In this document: positions 57,983 to 64,000 of the stretch, one piece after another | Numbering within the stretch: position 1 is the first letter of the stretch | How the letters are laid out: each line of letters opens with the position of its first letter | NCBI RefSeq assembly: GCF_040712315.1 | Contig: NC_134017.1 | Location: 29,743,273-29,807,272, forward strand | Source of the DNA: Castanea sativa | Taxonomy: Eukaryota > Streptophyta > Magnoliopsida > Fagales > Fagaceae | DNA: 64,000 nucleotides | Direction: 5' to 3' | Notes under the pieces: model-generated | Seen by the model: the letters and a program-made list of their open reading frames with translations, nothing else | Databases searched by the model: none | What the model was told of the DNA's origin: nothing | Position numbers and translations under genes: made by a program

Positions 57983-59290
57983 TGATAGAGATCGTTTGCA
58001 TGCATTGTTTTTTACATGTTTTGCATGTTTCTCTTATCTTGTCATCCATAGCATCGTGTTTTATTACATTCATGCATTTTTATGGATTCTTTGTACCCCC
58101 TTGATCATTTTTGATCATCTTTATGTTTCTCGAGTGAAGCTTTCTAGCTTCTTGTATCCATTGTCAATCGTGACAAAAAGGAGGAGAAATTGGAGAATTT
58201 ATGGTTTCTTTTTTTAAGATTCTACAAGTTAAGGGGAGAAATACACGCCCTTGTAAGGGGGGTTGTTGTTCATTTGTTGTAGGAGCTACTTTTAGCTTCT
58301 TGTTCTTGTACCTTAGGTCTTGTGACCATTTTTACATACATGTTGCTTATCAAGTGGTATATGTAATGATGTATGTTTTCTTCACCTATCTCTACATATG
58401 TTGTTTCTTTTCTCTCTTCATACACATGTTTCTTTATTTGTATGCAATCTTTTATTTCTGTTTCACACTAAGATGTCTTGATGAGTTTTGTTTAAAGTGT
58501 TTCAGAAATACAAGTTGTCAAAGTCTTCCATGCCATGAACTCTCTTCTTGCAAAGTTTTTCAAGAGTTTATGTTGGGATAGATTTTATTGTATTTAACAA
58601 ATGAACATATGAGAGAAGTCATAAATCACTCAACTCATATTCACTTGTTGAATACAATAAAATCTATCCTACTACAAACTCTTGAAAAAATTTGCAAGAA
58701 GAGAGTTCATGGCATGGAAGACTTTGACAACCTGTATTTCTGAAACACTTTAAACAAAACTCATCAAGGCATCTTAGTGTGAAACAGAAATAAAAGATTG
58801 CATACAAATAAAGAAACATGTGTATGAAGAGAGAAAAGAAATAACACATGTAGAGATAGGTGAAGAAAACATACATCATTACATATACCACTTGATAAGC
58901 AACATGTATGTAAAAATGGTCACAAGACTTAAGGTACAGGAACAAGAAGCTAAAAGTAGCTCCTACAACAAATGAACAACAACTCCCCCTTACAAGGGCA
59001 TGTATTTCTCTCCCTAACAAAGGCATGTATTTCTCCCCCTAACTTGTAGAATCTTAAAGAAAGAAACCACAAATTCTCCAATTTCTCCCCCTTTTTGTCA
59101 CGATTAACAATGGGTACAAGAAGCTAGAAAGCTTCACTCGAGAAACATAAAGATGATAAAAAATGATCAAGGGGGTACAAAGAATCCATAAAAATGCATG
59201 AATGTAATAAAACATGATACTATGGATGACAAGATAAGAGAAACATGCAAAACATGTGAAAAACTATGCACGTTGAGGATCTCGATCGAT
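57983..59290. repeat. Large foldback: ~620-650 bp inverted arms, 36-bp spacer
   Basis: The left arm 57983-58604 is the reverse complement of 58641-59290 with a few percent mismatch. A ~30-bp extra unit in the right arm (CATGTATTTCTC doubled at 59000-59038) is the main length difference. The mirror frames at 58201-58581 (plus) and 58664-59026 (minus) are the same translation and not genes. Confidence 0.93.
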
Positions 59291-59470
59291 CGAGAGGTAT
59301 TGAAGAGCTATCGAGCATAACTCGATGGATCGAACAGCTATCGAGAAGCTATTGAGGGGACATAAACTTTCTCGATCGAACCATCTAGCTATCGAGAGGT
59401 GTCGAGATTGCGATAAGATGCAACTGAAGAGCTCGACAGATAAGCTAGGTATCGAGAGGTGTCAAGATGG
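59285..59470. repeat. Degenerate CTATCGAGAGGTGTCGAG repeats
   Basis: The motif TATCGAG or its inverse occurs about ten times, with self-complementary TCGATCGATCGA at 59282. The same motif is scattered in both LTRs (57935-57985, 63240-63310), including the LTR/foldback junction. Confidence 0.75.
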
Positions 59471-59606
59471 CTTAAAAATAGTTTTTCAAAGAGGAGAAAA
59501 ACACAGATATGAATGCAATCAAACATGCAACTCAGCCAATGATCCAACCAACATTAACCTCTCGAAAAATCTCTTAACCAACAAAGAGTTAAGCATATAG
59601 CTCCCA

Positions 59607-59609
<3 letters not shown>

Positions 59610-59647
<38 letters not shown>

Positions 59648-59666
59648 ACACACACACACACACACT
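59610..59666. repeat. (CA)n microsatellite in the Copia element
   Basis: CA units interrupted once by CATA. Confidence 0.95.
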
Positions 59667-59669
59667 AAA

Positions 59670-60758
59670 CAAGTCTAACCAATTTTATATTTCAAAAAAC
59701 AAGTTAAAACAGTTTAGTGAGTATACATCAACACATGTAAACCTTATGATGGCCAAATCACATTGTACCTACACATGTATCACAAGTAGCAAAGAATATT
59801 GCATGTTGTGTGTAAAACATCGCAAGATTGCATAAGTGTCTCAATGTTATGACGATTTGAGATATGAGAAAATCACTTTAACTCACACACAATCATAATT
59901 GTTTGACGGGGACTATCACCTTCGAGGTACATCCTATAACTCCCACATCTCCTAGAAAACACGCTTGGAATCATATTTAAAGCATTTTGTTCTTTTTGCT
60001 TTTATTTCTTTGTATATTTTCTTTTTATTAAGCAAACCAAGCATGGGTATATAAAAGAGAGAAAAGAAATACCCAATTATGTTAAGCTTTTGACATTGCA
60101 TTTTTGCAATGCCGAAGTATACAAATGTCATATCATGATTGGCGGGCAACAGTGGTGAGATGGTTATTTATGCCTTTCTCTTAGGATTTTCTAGTCCTAC
60201 CCATCAAAAAGATTGATACAAGTGTTAAGTTCAAGAGATCACTTAACCTTACTCATCACAAACAAAGAGCCACAAAGCTCACTCGCTTAGTTGTGCATAG
60301 AAATGCTCATCTAAGCTACAAGAGATACAAAGTTTAGAGAAACTCTGTTTCAATGGCCATTTTAAGGTTCACAAGAACCGATGTACACATACACACACTG
60401 TTTTTGTATTTTTCTAAATTTTCTTAATTTTTTTTATTTTAAAAATAAAGCAAAACAAAAACTAATCAACCAAACAAAAATAGACAAACAATCATGAAAG
60501 AATGAAAGAAAGATGCAAATGCATGAAGGCATGATAGAAGAATGCAGATGCATGAAAACATGATTCCAAAAGCAGATAAGAAATCAAGCAAAGAGAGTCC
60601 TTCTATAGATAGATAGAATTAAAGCAGAGGACAAACAGAAAAGACAATTAAGTCTTAGGCTCCTTTCTCACCTACACAGCATGAGTCTAAAGCCGTGAAA
60701 ATGAAAAAGCACGTGTCCTAGTATGTCTACTAAAGGACATAGCAGAATTAAGATTCTC
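59670..60758. other. Non-coding spacer of the Copia element
   Basis: No pol-like frame was seen on the minus strand. Such a position would normally hold protease to RNase H. The sequence is AT-rich with an (AAAGAATGAAAG)-like purine stretch near 60490-60570. Confidence 0.6.
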
Positions 60759-62451
60759 CTAAAATTGAGTTAAAAAGCTCAAGGTTTTTAATAACTCTCC
60801 AAACAAAGGTGTAGGTCCTTGAGAGAAAACTTGTGACCGTTTGGACACTTGCTTTTGAGAATACAACTCAAAGCAATTAGGACGAATGTATCCAAAAACA
60901 CCACAATGGTGACAAACATGAGGTCTAACAAAGGATTTAGAATTAGCCAAAAGAGTTTTGGATTTCATACCTTTCTTACCTTTCTCGGATTGAGGCATAA
61001 TGACAATCCTTGATCTAGAAGCCGTGGAAGAGGAGGGCATATCCTAAGCCGGTTTTATCAGAACTAGGCTTTTGAGCACTCAAAACCTCATCAAGTCTTG
61101 CACTAGACATTCTCTCCATTTGAGTTCTAGCTTGACTAAGCTCAACTTCAAGATTCTTGATCTTCTCTTCTAATGAGGTGTTCTCTACAATGAGAGTCTC
61201 AACTAACCTTGTAGTCTCATCTAGTTTGACTAATAGTTTAGTTTTTTCAATTATTACCTCATTAAACTCTTTTCTACAAAGATGAGAAGTCTTTTCAGAT
61301 TTTATGAATTCAGTGCATAGCTTATCATAGGCTTCTTGAAAGGTCATTTTCTTGGGCACTCCATCATCAGAAGAGTCATCACTGTCACTAGCACTCTCCA
61401 CAACCACCTTATCAGTTGAGGCAGCAAAGGCTATAACATGACTACATTCATCCACATACTCATCAGAAGAGTCATTCTCAGTGTCACTCCAAGTAGCAAT
61501 CAACCCTTTATCTTCTGATTTCTTTGCCTTTTTCCTCATAAGGTAGTTTGGGCACTCTATCTTCATATGACCAAAACCCTTGCACTCATGGCATTGGATT
61601 AGGGATTTCTCATTCTTACCCTTCCTAGAGGATTTAGATTTCCTAAGAGGTTTGCCCTTATCCTTTTTCCTAAACTGAAGAAGCTTGATAATCCTTTTTC
61701 CTAAACTGAAGAAACTTGATAATCTCATCAGTTATGAAGGTTAGATCCTCATCCTCATCCTCATCTTCATCTTCATCTTCAGAGTCCTCGATATAATCCT
61801 TTATACCCTTAAGAGCCAAGTTTTTACTCTTTCCACCTTTTCCCATTAAGCCTAATCCCATCTCATCGGTTTGAAGGTTCCTTACAAGCCCAGTCAAAGG
61901 AATTTGATCAATGTCTTTTACTTCTTCAATGTCAGTGATCTTGGAATGGAATCTTTCAGGTAAGGACCTAAGGATTTTCCTAACAATTATGGATTCTGCT
62001 ATAGACTCTCCAAGGTTGAAGGCAGAATTCACAATATCCTTGAGTTTAGCATAAAACTCATCAAAGGTCTCATCCTCCTCCATCCTTATTTCTTCAAAGC
62101 TACTAGTAAGTCTTTGAACCTTCACAGTCTTCACTGCCTTGGTACCTTCATAGGTGGTCTCAAGAATGGTCCATGCTTCCTTGGCAACTTCCATGGATGA
62201 TATTTTCTTGAATTCCTCATTAGTCACCCCACAAAACAAAGCATTCAAGGCCTTACTGTTGAAATTTGCCGCTATGTTGTTGCATCATCCCAATCCACCG
62301 GCGATTCCTTTGGCTTAATCCAGCCAACTTCAACAGCTTGTCATACTTGTTCACCTAGAGCCTGCAAAAACACTTTCATATGAACTTTCCAGTACGCATA
62401 GTTAGTGCCATCAAATAAAGGAAGAATCAAAATAGATTGTCCACGATCCAT
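60759..62451 (-). pseudogene. Copia gag polyprotein, broken
   Basis: Starts at 62449-62451 (MDRGQSILILPLFDGTNYAYWK), the standard opening of Copia gag. It has a stop soon after, and a frameshift before NALFCGVTNEEF. The central gag region (UBN2 type) runs in 62248-61670 with AKEAWTILETTYEG and DETFDEFYAKLKDIV, then an acidic ED repeat. A 31-bp tandem duplication at about 61657-61718 (TTTTTCCTAAACTGAAG twice) shifts the frame. After it comes a CCHC knuckle (CHECKGFGHMKIEC), an acidic serine stretch, and a predicted coiled coil (NTSLEEKIKNLEVELSQ). A second knuckle-like motif, CHHCGVFGYIRPNC, is in 61040-60759. Gag packages element RNA in cytoplasmic particles; this copy cannot make the full protein. 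Confidence 0.88.
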
Positions 62452-62505
62452 GACAAAGGGGGTCAAGGATCACACTCAGGAAATTAATCCAATCAGAGTG
62501 TACCC

Positions 62506-62517
62506 GCTCTGATACCA
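62506..62517 (-). other. Primer-binding site for initiator Met-tRNA
   Basis: On the minus strand TGGTATCAGAGC lies two bases inside the 5' LTR end. It matches the 3' end complement of plant initiator methionine tRNA and sets the element's direction. Confidence 0.92.
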
Positions 62518-62519
62518 CT

Positions 62520-63541
62520 TGTTTGGAAATATAGACCTCGGTTGAAAGAATTAACAAGTTTTAAACCCAAGTTGTTAATTACATTTATTATGCATAAAAC
62601 TTATTAAAACAAACAAACATCAATATCATGTCAAAACTAAGTGCAACGGAAAAATAAATAAGACAAGATATGATGATCCAGGAAAACCAATGAAACCAAC
62701 CAGTTTCATAGTAAAAAACCTAGGGGGAAACCTTCCCGAAAAGTAATTCACTATAGTAAAGAGAAGTTTAGATCTAGTACAAAACATTTGTCCCTAGACT
62801 CTACAATCCCCGTAGATGAACTCACAGCAGAAACCTTCTACCGCTTCAGAACCTCTGAACTCTTCAATATATGAATGCCACCCTTTGATGCATGAAATCC
62901 AGTACGTGACTAACCAATTGCGCGGATCCCAGTACGCTACTTCAATCACCAACTAGAGAGAAGAAGATGTTGGTTGCAAAGTTCTTCACTTCATCAACAA
63001 TGAAGATCAAGAAGCACTTGGTTACAAAACTCTAAGGCGCAAAGACGCAGTAGCTTCTTTTAGAGAGAATAAGGCTTCAGTCACCTTTTGCATATGTTCT
63101 TGTATTCTCTTATTCTCTTATGTGATGGCCTCTAAAAAATAAGCCTTATATATGCCTAGGGTTGTGAGAAAAGAAACCCTACACAAATACAAAAGCCTAG
63201 CCCAAAAATTAGATTTGAAAATTTTGATTTTCGTAACCTTGATAGATAACAGGTGTCGAGCCTCATTAAACCTCGATAGATAGCTATCTGTCAAGAAGCT
63301 GTCGAGCAGCTGTTCGCAGGTGTTCAGCAGGTGTCTAGCTTTAGTAAACACCTTTTCTTTACTTGTTTCTCGGTCCAATCTCCATGGCTTTAATACTAGA
63401 CTTAAACAACATGTTCTTTGAAGTATTAAATACATCCTAGATCTACTCAAATACAAATAAAGTGTGTTTTGTCAAATGATTAGCCAATTACATAAATGAA
63501 TGACATATGTTCTTAATAATTGAAACACATATGTCCTAACA
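62520..63541 (-). repeat. 5' LTR of the Copia element (complete)
   Basis: Reads TGTTAGGACATATG ... ATTTCCAAACA on the minus strand, 1,022 bp. It adjoins the primer-binding site at one side and the TCCAG duplication at the other. Confidence 0.92.
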
Positions 63542-63546
63542 TCCAG

Positions 63547-64000
63547 CTTTGACAAACTTTTTGTTCAATGTAGGAGTATAGTGCTTTAGGGGTTCTAGAG
63601 GACAAGGAAGTCCTTTTGTTTTGGCCTTGGCATGGGCCATTCTTCTCACTTTCATCGCTAACAATTCATCATCAGTGGGCTTATAACCTAGCCCAAAAGG
63701 TGGTGTGGCAGTAAGAATCATCGGGACTTGAACAGTAGGCTTCTTCACTGTCTTCCCCAAGTTCATCCTTGGAAGATAATTCATTCTCCTTATCATTGCT
63801 ACTACATTATTGTTGGGGAGCAAAGTCCATAGGAATTTTCTCCACTTCCTCTTCCCTTCTTTCAAAGCCAGGCCTATCAATTTCAAAGCCATCCAAAGTC
63901 AATAGCTCTTTCTCAAAATCGATACCAAAAAGGGGCTTGGGTATAATCAAAATATTGCCATATATGGTATCTATGGCTCCATTATATGGAAATCGAACCT
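63547..64000 (-). pseudogene. Ty3/gypsy Tat-like polyprotein fragment
   Basis: The minus-strand frame at 63892-63547 reads PPFGLGYKPTDDELLAMKVRRMAHAKAK and PYTPTLN-like HYTPTLNKKFVKAG. This resembles the G-patch-like linker before protease in plant Tat/Ogre elements. Upstream on the minus strand (to 64000) LTLDGFEIDRPGFE-like residues appear in another frame, so frame breaks are present. It faces opposite to the DUF7745-like fragment on the other side of the Copia insertion. The family is named from pattern memory only. Confidence 0.55.

Larger units (their letters stand above)
57212..63541 (-). mobile_element. Copia-type LTR element, gag-only, with rearranged 3' end
   Basis: The element is bounded by TG...CA (minus-strand reading) and a 5-bp target duplication TCCAG (57207-57211, 63542-63546). 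On the minus strand the order is complete 5' LTR, primer-binding site, gag, non-coding spacer, large inverted repeat, truncated 3' LTR. Protease, integrase, reverse transcriptase and RNase H are missing, so it needs a helper. Its host site lies in Tat/DUF7745-like DNA. Confidence 0.92.

Noticed and set aside
58201..59026. Two similar open frames of 126 and 120 codons facing each other
   Set aside because: They are the two arms of one inverted repeat in the Copia spacer, hydrophobic and of low complexity, with no family resemblance.
1..64000. tRNA or rRNA genes
   Set aside because: No cloverleaf B-box/A-box pair or rRNA core recognised by reading; a tRNA scan would settle it. The TGGTATCAGAGC at 62506 is a primer-binding site, not a tRNA.

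Overview
The window is nuclear DNA of a flowering plant: AT-rich, intron-containing, full of plant retrotransposons and DNA transposons, and carrying plant-type MED15, calcium-binding EF-hand/TPR, F-box, plant-mobile-domain and NDUFAF5-like sequences. A woody eudicot such as a Fagales member is a guess only; nothing here fixes the species. No rRNA, tRNA or CRISPR array was recognised.

Layout. 1-3098 is non-coding AT-rich DNA. 3109-7690 is a Mutator-like element (MULE) with ~1 kb terminal inverted repeats, a perfect 10-bp target duplication and only the C-terminal zinc-knuckle end of a transposase. From 7691 to 48342 the window is dominated by a segmental duplication of the 5' part of a MED15 (Mediator subunit 15) gene on the minus strand. 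Copy A (about 7683-22274) has intact exon 1 and exon 2 (KIX domain) split by an intron holding a nearly intact LINE (LINE-1 below). Copy B (about 24573-48342) has an intact exon 1 but a broken exon 2, and took three further insertions: a 7-kb CACTA element, a Mutator-type MITE and a second, decayed LINE (LINE-2). A third partial copy D (22275-23451) ends inside MED15 exon 1, where it is fused to F-box sequence. The F-box piece is itself fused to the N-terminus of an EF-hand/TPR protein gene (23416-24219, minus). Splice phases would allow an in-frame EF-hand::F-box::MED15-KIX transcript.

The CACTA element (31721-38702, TSD TCA) holds five exon pieces, with splice sites, of an NDUFAF5/At1g22800-like mitochondrial methyltransferase gene, plus a 2.2-kb minisatellite that switches orientation. 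It is therefore a gene-capturing (Pack-CACTA type) element.

48343-57211 holds retrotransposon-like non-coding DNA, a 39-42 bp minisatellite, a multi-exon plant-mobile-domain (PMD) gene with at least one nonsense codon, and a DUF7745-like fragment. 57212-63541 is a gag-only Copia-type LTR element on the minus strand (TSD TCCAG). Its 3' LTR lacks the start of U3 and is joined to a ~620-bp-arm foldback. The window ends in a fragment of a Ty3/gypsy Tat-like polyprotein.

The genes do not form a pathway. The region is a record of duplication, exon shuffling and nested transposition around a MED15 5' fragment. The duplicated copies act as pre-insertion controls that fix the edges of several insertions to the base.
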